The translations under genes were made by a program, and so were the position numbers. DNA of 64,000 nucleotides from VRUE01 sp963817905 (GTDB lineage: Bacteria > Actinomycetota > Thermoleophilia > Solirubrobacterales > 70-9): the NCBI GenBank assembly GCA_963817905.1, contig CAWFPS010000003.1, positions 806,001 through 870,000 of the forward strand, given 5' to 3'. Position 1 is the stretch's first letter; every line of letters starts with the position of its first letter. The notes under the pieces were generated by a model that had not been told where the DNA came from, did not search any database, and saw nothing but the letters and a program-made list of their open reading frames with translations. Positions 1-8,650 of this stretch are shown piece by piece.

Positions 1-537
1 CAGGTAGGCGCCGGCAGCGGCCAGGTACTGCTCGGCCGAGAAGAGCAGGGTGACGTTGACCGGTATCCCGGCGAAGATCGTCTCCTCGATCGCGGGCAGG
101 CCCGCCTCCGTGCCGGGGATCTTGATGAAGAGGTTCTCGCGCTCGGCTTCGCCGTGCAGCTGCGCCGCCTGGGCGATCGTCGCGGCGGTGTCGTCGGCGA
201 GCTCCGGCGAGACCTCGAGCGAGCAGAAGCCGTCGACTCCCGCGGTGCGCTCGTGGACCTCCTTGAAGAGATCGGTCGCCTCGCGCAGGTCGGCGAGCGC
301 GAGCCCGAAGAAGATCGCTTCGGCGCCGTCGAGCTTGGGGGCGAGCTCGGCGATCTGGGCGTCGTAGGCGTCGCCGCCGGAGATCGCCTTGTCGAAGATC
401 GTCGGGTTCGAGGTCAGCCCGGTGACCGAGAGCTCCTCGATGTAGCCGCGCAGGGTGCCGTCGGCCAGCATCGTGCGGGTGATGTTGTCGAGCCAGAGGC
501 TCTGGCCCGCCTGGTTCAGCTTCGCGGTCGGCTTCAT
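1..537 (-). CDS. tal: Transaldolase (C-terminus beyond window edge)
   Basis: Transfers a dihydroxyacetone unit between sugar phosphates in the non-oxidative pentose phosphate pathway. The visible 179 residues start MKPTAKLNQAGQSLW and contain TSNPTIFDKAI and LFIKIPGT, the latter resembling the region carrying the Schiff-base lysine of transaldolases. The ATG at 537 overlaps the TGA of the upstream transketolase gene as ATGA, so the two are translationally coupled in one operon. The gene runs off the left edge, so its full length and any fusion (some actinobacteria fuse tal to pgi) cannot be seen. Confidence 0.93.
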   Translation of the reverse strand, partial: MKPTAKLNQAGQSLWLDNITRTMLADGTLRGYIEELSVTGLTSNPTIFDKAISGGDAYDAQIAELAPKLDGAEAIFFGLALADLREATDLFKEVHERTAGVDGFCSLEVSPELADDTAATIAQAAQLHGEAERENLFIKIPGTEAGLPAIEETIFAGIPVNVTLLFSAEQYLAAAGAYL

Positions 538-2573
538 GAGAGCAGCTCCTTTGCGGCCTCGGCCACCCGGTCTCCGGTGAAGCCGAACTTGGTTTGGACG
601 TCCTTCAGCGGCGCCGAGGTGCCGAACGTGTGCATCCCGATCTTGACTCCGCCGGGACCAACGTAGCGATCCCAGCCCAAGGTCGAGGCCTCCTCGACCG
701 AGACCCGCGCCGTGACGGCGGGCGGCAGCACCTCGTCGCGGTAGGCCTCCTCCTGGCGGTCGAAGATCTCGCAGCAGGGCATGCTGACGACGCGGGAGCG
801 AATTCCCTCGGCGCTCAGCTCCTCGTGGGCGGCGAGCGCCAGGGCGACCTCGCTGCCGGTTGCGATCAGGATCGCCTCCGGGTCCCCCCCGCCGGCGTCG
901 GCGAGGACGTATCCGCCGCGGCGCAGTCCCTCGGCGGAGCCGTACTTCGAGCGGTCGAAGACCGGCACGTTCTGGCGGGTGAGGACGAGGGCGACCGGCT
1001 GGTGGGTGCGGTCGAGCGCCACTCGCCAGGCCTCGGCGACCTCGTTGGCGTCGGCCGGCCGGATCACATCGAGGCCCGGGATCGCCCGCAGCGAGGCGAG
1101 CTGCTCGACCGGCTGGTGGGTCGGCCCGTCCTCGCCGAGGCCGATCGAGTCGTGGGTGAAGAGGTGGATCGTGGGCAGCTCCATCAGGGCCGAGAGGCGG
1201 ATCGCCGGCCGGGCGTAGTCGGAGAAAGTGAGGTAGGTCGACCAGAGCGGGCGCAGCTTGGAGAGCGAGAGGCCGTTGCAGATCGCCGCCGACTCGTGCT
1301 CGCGGATGCCGAAGTGAAGCTGGCGGCCGTCGTAGGAGCCGGGCTCGAAGTCGTGGGCGCCGTCGAAGGAGAGCCGCACCGAAGTCGAGTCGGTGAGATC
1401 GGCGGATCCGGCGATCAGCCAGGGCAGGCACTCGGCGATCGCGTTCTCGACCTGCTGGGAGGCCTTGCGGGTGGCGAGCCCCTTCTCGTCGGGGTCGAAG
1501 CTGGGGATGGCGGCGTCCCAGCCCTCGGGCAGCTCGCGCTTCTGCTGGGCCTCGATCTCGGCGGCGAGGCCGGGGTTCGCGGCGGCGTAGGAGGCCAGCT
1601 TGCCCTCCCAGGCCGCGCGGGCCTCCGCCCCGCGCCTGCCGATCCCGGTGGCGAAGTGCTCGCGCACCCCGTCGGGGACGAGGAACTGGGCGTCCTCGGG
1701 CCAGCCGTAGGCGCGCTTGGTCTCGCGCACCTCCTCGGTGCCGAGCGGTTCGCCGTGAGCGGCCGAGGTGTCGACCTTGTGCGGGGAGCCGTAGCCGATG
1801 TGACTGTCGACGATCAGCAGCGTCGGGCGGCCCTCCTCGCCCCTGAACTCCTCGAAGGCGGTGGCGATCAGGCCGGTGTCGTTGGCGTCGCCGACCCGGG
1901 TGACGTTCCAGCCGTAGCCCATGAAGCGGGCGGCGACGTCGTCGTCGTAGGCGAGATGGGTTTTGCCGTCGATGGTGATGTGGTTGTTGTCGTAGACCCA
2001 GCAGAGGTTGTCGAGCTTGAGGTGGCCGGCGATCGAGGCGGCTTCGTTCGACACGCCCTCCATCAGGCAGCCGTCGCCGGCGACGGCGTAGACGTCGAAG
2101 CCGAAGAGATCGGCGCCGTAGCGGGCCGACTGCCACTTGCCGGCGATCGCCATCCCGACCGAGGTGGCGATCCCCTGGCCGAGCGGGCCGGTGGTCGTCT
2201 CCACGCCGGAGGTCCAGCGGTACTCGGGGTGGCCGGGGGCGCGCGAGTCGAGCTGGCGGAAGCGCTCGATGTCGGTGAGCGAGACGGCCGGGTCGCCGAC
2301 CACCTCGTAGTCGGGATCGACGGCCTCGACCCCGGCCAGGTGCAGCAGCGCGTAGAGCAGCATCGAGGCGTGGCCGGCGGAGAGCACGAAGCGGTCGCGT
2401 CCGGGCCAAATCGGGTCGGCCGGGTCGAAGCGGAGGAAGCGCTGCCAGAGCGTGTAGGCCAGCGGCGCCAGCGCCATCGGGGTCCCCGGGTGGCCCGAGT
2501 TGGCCTTCTGGATCGCGTCGATCGAGAGGGTGCGGATCGTGTCGATGCAGAGCTGGTCGAGGTCGCGACTCAC
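534..2573 (-). CDS. tkt: Transketolase
   Basis: Thiamine-diphosphate enzyme moving two-carbon ketol units between pentose, triose and hexose phosphates. The 679-residue product has the normal family length. Visible signatures are ANSGHPGTP near the N-terminus, the ThDP motif GDGCLMEG followed by the paired asparagines of YDNNHITIDG, and IREHESAAICNG in the pyrimidine-binding domain. I chose the GTG at 2573 (VSRDLDQLCIDTIRTLS), where family similarity begins; 39 further upstream codons are open but do not look like transketolase and run into a palindrome. The stop overlaps the start of tal. The gene is convergent with nothing; its promoter should lie between 2574 and 2706. Confidence 0.96.
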   Translation of the reverse strand: MSRDLDQLCIDTIRTLSIDAIQKANSGHPGTPMALAPLAYTLWQRFLRFDPADPIWPGRDRFVLSAGHASMLLYALLHLAGVEAVDPDYEVVGDPAVSLTDIERFRQLDSRAPGHPEYRWTSGVETTTGPLGQGIATSVGMAIAGKWQSARYGADLFGFDVYAVAGDGCLMEGVSNEAASIAGHLKLDNLCWVYDNNHITIDGKTHLAYDDDVAARFMGYGWNVTRVGDANDTGLIATAFEEFRGEEGRPTLLIVDSHIGYGSPHKVDTSAAHGEPLGTEEVRETKRAYGWPEDAQFLVPDGVREHFATGIGRRGAEARAAWEGKLASYAAANPGLAAEIEAQQKRELPEGWDAAIPSFDPDEKGLATRKASQQVENAIAECLPWLIAGSADLTDSTSVRLSFDGAHDFEPGSYDGRQLHFGIREHESAAICNGLSLSKLRPLWSTYLTFSDYARPAIRLSALMELPTIHLFTHDSIGLGEDGPTHQPVEQLASLRAIPGLDVIRPADANEVAEAWRVALDRTHQPVALVLTRQNVPVFDRSKYGSAEGLRRGGYVLADAGGGDPEAILIATGSEVALALAAHEELSAEGIRSRVVSMPCCEIFDRQEEAYRDEVLPPAVTARVSVEEASTLGWDRYVGPGGVKIGMHTFGTSAPLKDVQTKFGFTGDRVAEAAKELLS

Positions 2574-2595
2574 TGGGTCCTCGATCCTATTCGGG

Positions 2596-2707
2596 GGCCG
2601 GTCCCGGCAGGGGTTCCGCTTAACTTTTTCGAGAAACGCTGGACGCTGGACGCACCGGCCCGGCTGGCGAAAAAGTACAAGACGCTCCACCCCTGCCGGG
2701 ACCGGCC
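2596..2707. repeat. Long nested palindrome between tkt and a kinase gene
   Basis: Outer arms at 2596-2614 and 2689-2707 are perfect 19-bp inverted repeats (left arm GGCCGGTCCCGGCAGGGGT). Inside them a second perfect 9-bp stem pairs 2623-2631 (ACTTTTTCG) with 2668-2676. The right arm ends on the first base of the kinase gene's stop codon. Position fits a transcription terminator for the kinase gene, but it also sits directly upstream of the tkt start and has the same nested form as several other palindromes in this window. Confidence 0.8.
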
Positions 2708-4500
2708 TACGGTTCGATTCGGGTCAGTGTGCCGTCGCCGTTGTTGGCTACCCAGACAGCTTTCGGGCCTACCGCTACGGCGCCGGGGGCCGGGCCGACC
2801 GAAATTGGATTGCCGATCGTTTCGCCGCTGCCGATGTCGAGTCTCGTCACCGTGGATTCGGCGGAACTGGCGACCCAGACGGTGTCGGTGCCGGCGTCGA
2901 TCCCTCCGGGACGGGCGCCGACCGAGATCGGGGCGCCGACGACGGTGTGGATTGAGGGGTCGACACGAGTCACCGTGGCGCCGCGGCTGTTGGCGACCCA
3001 GACCAGGCCGTGACCGACGGTCACACCGGCGGGCCCGCGGCCGGCGAGGATCGGCTCGCCCGCGGCCAGGGTGCCGAGGTCGATGCGGGTGACCGTTCCG
3101 GTCGAGGCGCTGCTGGCCCAGAGGCCGCCGGCGCCGACGGCGAGGCGCAGCGGCGCCGCGTGAGGCCGGAGCCCCCGTCGCACGATCCGGGCCTCGTTGG
3201 CGTCGATGGCGGTGACGCCGGCGCCGCTCTCGTCGGCAACCCAGATGCGGCCGCCGCCGGAGACGATCGCGCCCGGCCTGCCACCCACACGGATCCGCGC
3301 AGTCAGGTTCCCGCCTGGATCGAGACGCAGGACGGTGCCGGCCTCGGGATTCGTCACCCAGACCGAGCCGGCGCCGATCGCCACGCCCGAGACCCCCGGG
3401 CCGAGGCGCCACTTCGAGGTCACCTCTCGAGTCTCCGAGTCGATCCCGGAAAGAGTGCCGTCGGCGGCGCTCGTCACCCAGACAGTCCGCGGGCCGACCG
3501 CCAGGCGCAAGGGTGGATCTCCGACCGCGATCGGACCGGAGACCGAGACCCCACTGCCGCCAAGCACAACGAGGAGCACGGCAACAGCACCGGCGGTGGC
3601 GGCGACCCCTGCGCCGATCCACTGCCTCGTCCGGGTCGCCAGTCGCCTGGGCCGCCCTGACCCGCCGCCGATTCGCGCGGTCGGCTTCTCAGCCTCCGCC
3701 GAGAGCACCCGTGTCGCCGCCGGCGTAGCCCCCTGGCACTTCGCCGCCGCCGCGATCAGCTCCGCCGCGCTCGCGTAGCGATCCGCCGGGTCCTTGGCCA
3801 CTGCACGTTCGATCACGGCATCGAGCCCACGCGGCAGCTCCGGCTCGGTATCGGCCTCCTTGCGCGCGTAGGGAACGATCCCGGTCAGCGCCTCATAGAG
3901 CACGCAACCGAGCGCATAGATGTCCGCCTCGGGACCGACACGCTCGCCGCGCCACTGCTCGGGGGCCATGTATTCGACCGTGCCGGCGATCGAGGCACCG
4001 CTGGCGGGGCCGGTATCCGCGTAGGCCTTGGCCAGCCCGAAGTCCGAGAGGTAGGCGCGCTCGCCCTCGACCAGGACGTTATGGGGCTTGACGTCACGGT
4101 GGACTATGCCGGCCGCGTGGGCGACGTCGAGCGCCTCGGCGACCTGGCCCAGCAGCGCGATCGCCCGCTCCGGCTGCAGCCGCCCCTCGCGGTCGATCAG
4201 CTTGCGCAGGTCACCGCCCTCGACGAGGCGCATCGCGACGATCAGCTCCCCGTCGTCCTCGCGGGCGTCGTAGACCGGGACGACGTTGGGATGCTCGAGC
4301 CGGGCGGCGAGGCGCGACTCGGTGAGGAAGCGCTGGCGGAACTTCTCGTCGCCGGCCAGCTCACGTGAGATCACCTTGAGTGCGACCGGCCGTTCGAGGG
4401 CCAGCTGCGTCGCCCGGTAGACGACGCCCATCCCCCCGCGCGCGATCAGCGAGTCGATCCGGTATCCGGCGAGGGTCGAGCCGATGGCGGGATCTGCCAC
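2707..4500 (-). CDS. Membrane Ser/Thr protein kinase with C-terminal beta-propeller sensor
   Basis: Eukaryotic-type (PknB-like) kinase of 597 residues. The glycine loop is near 20-28 (ARGGMGVVY), the ATP lysine is K42 (ALKVI), the catalytic loop HRDVKPHN is near 134-141 and DFG is at 153-155. A hydrophobic segment near 285-310 (GVAATAGAVAVLLVVL) should span the membrane. The rest is a run of about 40-residue repeats of the form VWVTS..GTVTRID, as in Vgb/YncE-type propellers, here presumably outside the cell. I chose the GTG at 4500 (VADPAIGSTLAGYRI) because the preceding 14 codons have no family similarity. It is a single gene between tkt and a secreted propeller protein; the ligand is unknown. 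Confidence 0.9.
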   Translation of the reverse strand: MADPAIGSTLAGYRIDSLIARGGMGVVYRATQLALERPVALKVISRELAGDEKFRQRFLTESRLAARLEHPNVVPVYDAREDDGELIVAMRLVEGGDLRKLIDREGRLQPERAIALLGQVAEALDVAHAAGIVHRDVKPHNVLVEGERAYLSDFGLAKAYADTGPASGASIAGTVEYMAPEQWRGERVGPEADIYALGCVLYEALTGIVPYARKEADTEPELPRGLDAVIERAVAKDPADRYASAAELIAAAAKCQGATPAATRVLSAEAEKPTARIGGGSGRPRRLATRTRQWIGAGVAATAGAVAVLLVVLGGSGVSVSGPIAVGDPPLRLAVGPRTVWVTSAADGTLSGIDSETREVTSKWRLGPGVSGVAIGAGSVWVTNPEAGTVLRLDPGGNLTARIRVGGRPGAIVSGGGRIWVADESGAGVTAIDANEARIVRRGLRPHAAPLRLAVGAGGLWASSASTGTVTRIDLGTLAAGEPILAGRGPAGVTVGHGLVWVANSRGATVTRVDPSIHTVVGAPISVGARPGGIDAGTDTVWVASSAESTVTRLDIGSGETIGNPISVGPAPGAVAVGPKAVWVANNGDGTLTRIEP

Positions 4501-4526
4501 GCGGCGGTTATACCGGCGCACAACGA

Positions 4527-4558
4527 CGAAGGGCCCCTCCACCCGGAGGGACCCTTCG
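4527..4558 (-). terminator. Hairpin terminator of the PD40-repeat gene
   Basis: Arms at 4527-4540 and 4545-4558 form a 14-bp stem with one G-U pair and a 4-nt loop (ACCC). It lies 23 bp downstream of the stop of the minus-strand gene at 4581 and upstream of the kinase start. There is no long T-run, which is common in GC-rich actinobacteria. Confidence 0.75.
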
Positions 4559-4580
4559 CGCCGGCGGCCGGAGGGGAGTC

Positions 4581-5666
4581 CTAGTGCCGCACCGGCTGCC
4601 AGGCGATTACCGGGCCGATCGTCGACGCGACCGCGCCGCTTTCCAGCGCGAAGCCTTCGGCGAGGCTCGTGCGGCGGCGCGAGGCGACGTCGATCGCGGA
4701 GAGCGTCTCCACATCGTCGGCGGCCACAAAGGCGGCCACCTTGCGCCCGTCGGAGGAGAAGACCGAGTTGGTCTTCGAGTTGTCGGCGACCTCACTGAGC
4801 TTGCGAGCGCGTCCGCGGCCGATCCTCTTCGCCCAGAGCCCCAGGTCGCGGCGGAAGAGCAGCAGCTTGCCGTTCGGCGCCACGTCTTCGACGAAGGCCG
4901 AGCCGGCGCCGCGGATCAGCGGCCGCTGCTTGGTCCCGTCGAAGCGCATTGTGTAGACGTCGGCGTAGGCGGCCGGACCGGGCTCGCTCTCGCCGCGACT
5001 GTAGACGATCCCGCCCTTGAAGAAGCGAGGCGAGAACTCATCGACGCGGTAGGTGACGGTCGCCCGCCTCAGCCTGGCGCCGGAGGGACGCACTGTGTAG
5101 ATGTCGTCGCTGTAGCCGCCGTCGTGGCGGGGCATGCTGCGCACGAAGGCGATCAGCTTGCCGCTGGGCGAGAAGGTCGCCTCGTGCACGTCTTCGACGA
5201 AGTCGACGAGGGAGTGGAGGCCGTCGCCACTGGCGCGGACCGTGTAGAGGTCGCGCGGCCGCTCCGCGCCGTCGGCGTGACGCTCGAAGACGAGATAACG
5301 GCCGTTGGGCGCGAACTGCGGGTGAGCATCGACCTCAGGGCCGCTGGTCAGCCGGTACTGGCCGGTGCCGTCGGCGCGCATCGCCCAGATGTCGCCATCG
5401 CGGACGAAGGCGATCTTGCGGCCGTCAGCGGAGAAATCCGGTTCGCGGTCGGCAGGATTCTCGGTCAGCTGATTGAGGTGGCCGCGGCGGGCGGCGAAGA
5501 GGCCGCCTTCGAGCGTCCCCACCGGGCCGGCGCCGGTTTCTTCGCTGCCGGCGATTGCCCGCGAGAAGACGACCGCGCCGGATGGACCGGCGGCGACCGC
5601 GCTGCCAACCGGCAGCAGGGCGAAGGCGAGGACTGCGAGTAGGTATGTGAGTGAGCGGTTGAGCAT
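4581..5666 (-). CDS. Secreted TolB-like PD40 beta-propeller protein
   Basis: A 361-residue protein with a signal peptide (MLNRSLTYLLAVLAFALLPVGSAVAA). It is followed by repeats of the WD40-like PD40 type: FSADGRKIAFVRDGDIWAM, FAPNGRYLVFERH, FSPSGKLIAFVRS and FSSDGRKVAAFV. Such repeats occur in TolB and in many exported actinobacterial proteins; no catalytic domain is visible, so a binding or scaffolding role is most likely. The ATG at 5666 is preceded by AAGGGGAG at good spacing; an in-frame upstream start at 5726 would spoil the signal peptide. It is monocistronic, with a terminator hairpin behind it. Confidence 0.8.
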   Translation of the reverse strand: MLNRSLTYLLAVLAFALLPVGSAVAAGPSGAVVFSRAIAGSEETGAGPVGTLEGGLFAARRGHLNQLTENPADREPDFSADGRKIAFVRDGDIWAMRADGTGQYRLTSGPEVDAHPQFAPNGRYLVFERHADGAERPRDLYTVRASGDGLHSLVDFVEDVHEATFSPSGKLIAFVRSMPRHDGGYSDDIYTVRPSGARLRRATVTYRVDEFSPRFFKGGIVYSRGESEPGPAAYADVYTMRFDGTKQRPLIRGAGSAFVEDVAPNGKLLLFRRDLGLWAKRIGRGRARKLSEVADNSKTNSVFSSDGRKVAAFVAADDVETLSAIDVASRRRTSLAEGFALESGAVASTIGPVIAWQPVRH

Positions 5667-5781
5667 TGGACTCCCCTTTCGGGTCGGTTGCGATTGCACA
5701 ACCAATGCTCGGGCGCCGGACCGCACCCGCCAACGACACCGGCGTCCCCCACCGGGCCACTCTTGGCCCGGACCGGGTCAT

Positions 5782-5882
5782 GCCCCGAGGCGTGGGGCGC
5801 CTCTCGCACGTCCAATCGTCGCGCTAATGAGCGCGACGATTTGAGTATCCGCCCGTTCGAGAGGCGCCCCACGCCTCGGGGC
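5782..5882. repeat. 25-bp perfect inverted repeat enclosing a second 12-bp hairpin
   Basis: Arms at 5782-5806 and 5858-5882 are perfect reverse complements (core CCCCGAGGCGTGGGGCGCC). The 51-bp loop holds another perfect palindrome, 5814-5825 with 5830-5841 (AATCGTCGCGCT, loop AATG). It lies between the promoter side of the PD40 gene (start 5666) and the 3' end of the FHA gene (stop 5898). It can serve as the FHA gene's terminator, but the two-tier symmetry is more than a terminator needs. The rest of 5667-5897 shows no gene. Confidence 0.9.
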
Positions 5883-5897
5883 TCGGAGCCGTCTGGA

Positions 5898-6482
5898 CTA
5901 TGCGCGGTCGAGGCCCAGCTCTATTACGCGGGCGGCGATCAGGCGAGGGCGGTCGCGGCCCGACTCGCCCGACACGTCGAGCTTGGCCGCCAACCCGTCG
6001 AGGCGGCGTTGGGCTGTACGCTCGCTTACGTGGAGAGCTTCCGCGAGCTCGGCGCGGGTGGCCGGGCGGCCGGCGAAGGCTCCCTCGCTGCGGTAGGGGG
6101 CGACCAGCGCCGCGGCCGTCGCCCGCTCCTCTTCGTTCAGGGCCACCCCGCCGCCGCTTGCCGCCACGGTTCCGCCAGCGCGGCCCGGAACCGGGTCGGA
6201 GACTTCGAGCCGGTGGCTGCCGACGATCAGAGTGTCGCCGTCACGCAGGCGCCGCGGCCGGTCGAGCGGCTCGCCGTTGAGAGCCGTGCCGTTGCGGCTG
6301 TCGAGGTCGGTGGCCATCAGCACCCCACCCCGGTTCTCGATCTCGAGGTGGTTCCAGGAGACCGCCTCGTCGTCGATCTGAATCGCCAGCTCGGGATCTC
6401 GCCCGACGACGACGCGCCCGGCCGGGAGCGCAACCGAATGCGGCTCTCCCCCTGGTCCCGTCAGCCAAATCCGAGCATCCAT
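5898..6482 (-). CDS. FHA-domain protein with C-terminal helix-turn-helix
   Basis: A 194-residue protein. Residues about 5-95 form a forkhead-associated phosphothreonine-binding domain, with the conserved GRDPE, SWNHLEI and DLDSRNGTALNGE elements. The C-terminal half (ALNEEERATAAALVAPY..RAELAEALHVSERTAQRRLDGLAAKL) carries a helix-turn-helix, with Arg-Leu rich recognition residues. It may couple Ser/Thr phosphorylation to gene control; the kinase at 2707-4500 is the nearest candidate partner, which is inference. The ATG at 6482 is chosen because the domain begins at once; the longer open frame runs through the palindrome at 6508-6557. It is divergent from rpiA. Confidence 0.85.
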   Translation of the reverse strand: MDARIWLTGPGGEPHSVALPAGRVVVGRDPELAIQIDDEAVSWNHLEIENRGGVLMATDLDSRNGTALNGEPLDRPRRLRDGDTLIVGSHRLEVSDPVPGRAGGTVAASGGGVALNEEERATAAALVAPYRSEGAFAGRPATRAELAEALHVSERTAQRRLDGLAAKLDVSGESGRDRPRLIAARVIELGLDRA

Positions 6483-6507
6483 CTCGTCGCGAGCATAGGT
6501 CTCCGCT

Positions 6508-6557
6508 GCTGACTTCGTCGTTATTAGTCCATATGGACGCATAAAGACGAAGTCAGC
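6508..6557. repeat. Palindrome with central CCATATGG in a divergent promoter region
   Basis: Perfect 12-bp arms at 6508-6519 (GCTGACTTCGTC) and 6546-6557 flank a 26-bp loop whose centre, 6527-6538, is itself a perfect palindrome GTCCATATGGAC. It lies between the FHA gene (minus) and rpiA (plus), so neither gene ends here and it cannot be a simple terminator. An operator or a structured 5' leader is possible. A similar arrangement with CCATATGG at its centre is at 21939-21990. Confidence 0.8.
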
Positions 6558-6587
6558 CGAGGAGGTACAGGGGTAGAGTGACGCGCC

Positions 6588-7238
6588 GTGACGGACGCCG
6601 ACGCTGAGAAGCGCCTTGCCGCCGAAGCTGCCGCGGAGCTGGTCGAGGAGGGGATGACGGTTGGGCTTGGCACCGGGTCGACTGTCGCCCACCTACTGCC
6701 TGCGCTGGCGGCGCGCGGCCTGAGCGACATCCGTTGCGTCGCCACCTCGGTCGCCACCGAGGAACAGGCGCGCTCGCTCGGCATCCCGGTCGAGGAGTTC
6801 AGCGAGCTGGGCGAGCTCGACATCGCGATCGACGGCACCGACCAGGTGACGCCCGACGGCTGGCTGGTCAAGGGGGGCGGCGGCGCCCACCTGCGCGAGA
6901 AGATCGTCGCAGCGGCCGCGAAGCGCTTCGTCGTCATCGCCGACTCGAGCAAGCCGGTCGACTCCCTCTCCGCGCCCATCCCACTTGAGCTTTTCGCCTT
7001 CGGCATCGCCTCGACCCTGCAGCGGCTCGGCCCCAAGGTCGCCCTGCGTGACGTTCCGCGCAGCCCCGACGACGGCCTGATCGCCGACTACGGCGGTGAG
7101 ATCGGCGACCCCGGCGCGCTCGCCGCTCGCCTCGAGGCAGACCCCGGCGTCGCCGCCCACGGCCTCTTTCCGCCGGATATGGTGAGCGCGGTGCTGGTGG
7201 GGGCCGAAGGCACCGTCGAACGCTTGACCCTGAGCTGA
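6588..7238 (+). CDS. rpiA: Ribose-5-phosphate isomerase A
   Basis: Interconverts ribose 5-phosphate and ribulose 5-phosphate. The 216-residue protein has the family motifs GLGTGST near residue 26, AIDGTDQV and KGGGGAHLREK; the last contains the catalytic glutamate. A GTG start at 6588 gives the usual RpiA N-terminus, with GAGGAGGT about 20 bp upstream. It is the non-oxidative pathway partner of tkt/tal at 1-2573 and of the zwf/pgl/gnd group at 10.7-13.9 kb. The flavoprotein gene starts 15 bp downstream, so the two are likely co-transcribed. Confidence 0.95.
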   Translation: MTDADAEKRLAAEAAAELVEEGMTVGLGTGSTVAHLLPALAARGLSDIRCVATSVATEEQARSLGIPVEEFSELGELDIAIDGTDQVTPDGWLVKGGGGAHLREKIVAAAAKRFVVIADSSKPVDSLSAPIPLELFAFGIASTLQRLGPKVALRDVPRSPDDGLIADYGGEIGDPGALAARLEADPGVAAHGLFPPDMVSAVLVGAEGTVERLTLS

Positions 7239-7253
7239 ATCCGAGGAGACCAG

Positions 7254-8621
7254 ATGAGTGACTTCACCGGGCTGGCGATCGCCGGCCGCATCGCCACCCC
7301 AAGCGACCCCGACTGGGACGAGGCCCGAGCCGCCTGGAACCTTGCCGCCGACCAGCATCCCGAGGCGGTCGCCTTTGCCGAAAGCGCCGAGGACGTCGCC
7401 AAGACCGTTCGCTTCGCCGCCGACAACGACCTCAAGGTCGCCGGCCAGGGAACCGGCCACGGCGCCTTCGCCCTGACCGCCTCGCTCGAAGGCGCGATCC
7501 TGCTCAAGACCGAGCGGATGCGCGAGATCGAGATCGACGCCGACGCCCAGACCGCCCGGGTCGAGGCAGGCGTCCTCGTCGCCGAGCTGAGCGACGCCGC
7601 CGGCGCCCACGGCCTCAGCTCGATGCCCGGCTCCTCGCCCGACGTCGGCGTCACCGGCTTCACCCTCGGCGGCGGCCTCAGCTGGCTCGGCCGCCGCTAC
7701 GGCTTCGCCTGCAACCGGGTGCGGGCGATCGAGCTCGTCACCGCCGAGGGCGAGCCCCGCACCGTCGACGCCGAGAACGACCCCGACCTCTTCTGGGCCC
7801 TGCGCGGCGGAGGCGGCGGCTACGCGATCGTCACCGCCCTGCACCTCGCGCTGGTCCCGATCGCCGACATCTACGCCGGCGCCCTGCTCTTCCCGGCAGA
7901 GCTCGGTGCCGAGGCGCTCCGCGCCTACCGCGACTGGGCGGCGGGCGTCTCCGACGACGTCACCTCGGTGGTCCGCTTCGTCACCCCGCCGCCGATGCCC
8001 GACGTGCCCGAGCCGATCCGCGGCCGGCCGCTGCTGACGATCAACGGCGCCTGCATCGGCGATCGGGCCCGGGGTGAAGCGATCGTGGCGCCGCTGCGCG
8101 AGATCGGCGAGACGATCATGGACACCTGGGGACAGATCCCGGCCGCGGGCCTCTGCCGGATTCACATGGACCCCGAGCAGCCGGTGCCGGGCATCGGCGA
8201 GGGAATGACGATCCGCGCCCTCCCCGACGAGGCGATCGACGCCTTCGCGGGCCTCGCCGGCCCGGGTTCGAACTCGCCGCTGCTGCTCAGCGAGCTGCGC
8301 CAGCTCGGTGGCGCCCTCAGCCGTCCCGACCCCGACGGCGGCGCCCTCTCCAACATCGAGTCCGAGTTCGTCATGTACAGCATCGGCATGCCGATGACGC
8401 CCGAGCTGGGCGAGGCCATCCCCCGGTACCTGGGCAAGATCGAGGAGACGATGCAGCCCTGGGCCGGCGAGGGCTCCTACTTCAACTTCACCGAGCGCCC
8501 CTGCGACGTCGACGCGATCCTGCCGCCCGAGACCTGCGCCCGCCTCGCCGAGGTGAAGCGACAGTACGACCCCGACAGCACGATCGTCGCCAACCACTCG
8601 GTCTCGCTGGAAACCGCTTGA
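7254..8621 (+). CDS. FAD-linked oxidoreductase, berberine-bridge (BBE) type
   Basis: A 455-residue flavoprotein of the PCMH/BBE superfamily. GTGHGAFA holds H69, in the place of the histidine that binds FAD covalently in many members. PGSSPDVGVTGFTLGGG binds the FAD pyrophosphate, and the C-terminus has the BBE signature YFNFTE..VKRQYDPDSTIVANHSV. The cysteine seen in bicovalent members is not obvious, so attachment is probably through the histidine only. Substrate is unknown; relatives oxidise sugars or secondary metabolites. AGGAGA lies just before the ATG. It follows rpiA closely. Confidence 0.88.
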   Translation: MSDFTGLAIAGRIATPSDPDWDEARAAWNLAADQHPEAVAFAESAEDVAKTVRFAADNDLKVAGQGTGHGAFALTASLEGAILLKTERMREIEIDADAQTARVEAGVLVAELSDAAGAHGLSSMPGSSPDVGVTGFTLGGGLSWLGRRYGFACNRVRAIELVTAEGEPRTVDAENDPDLFWALRGGGGGYAIVTALHLALVPIADIYAGALLFPAELGAEALRAYRDWAAGVSDDVTSVVRFVTPPPMPDVPEPIRGRPLLTINGACIGDRARGEAIVAPLREIGETIMDTWGQIPAAGLCRIHMDPEQPVPGIGEGMTIRALPDEAIDAFAGLAGPGSNSPLLLSELRQLGGALSRPDPDGGALSNIESEFVMYSIGMPMTPELGEAIPRYLGKIEETMQPWAGEGSYFNFTERPCDVDAILPPETCARLAEVKRQYDPDSTIVANHSVSLETA

Positions 8622-8628
8622 TTTCATT

Positions 8629-8650
8629 TAGTGGTACTTTTGTACCACTA
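8629..8650. promoter_or_regulatory. Palindromic operator candidate ending on a start codon
   Basis: TAGTGGTAC (8629-8637) and GTACCACTA (8642-8650) are perfect 9-bp arms around TTTT. The last A of the right arm is the first base of the next gene's ATG, and no ribosome-binding site fits between them, so that gene may be leaderless. The position suits autoregulation by the product of the two-gene unit that follows. Confidence 0.6.

Noticed and set aside
594..3092. 832-codon open frame on the plus strand opposite tkt
   Set aside because: A GC-rich shadow: product is Gly/Arg/Asp-rich without domain, while the minus strand encodes clear transketolase.
4527..4558. Member of the unusual palindrome family
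   Set aside because: A compact stem with 4-nt loop right after a gene end; an ordinary terminator explains it.
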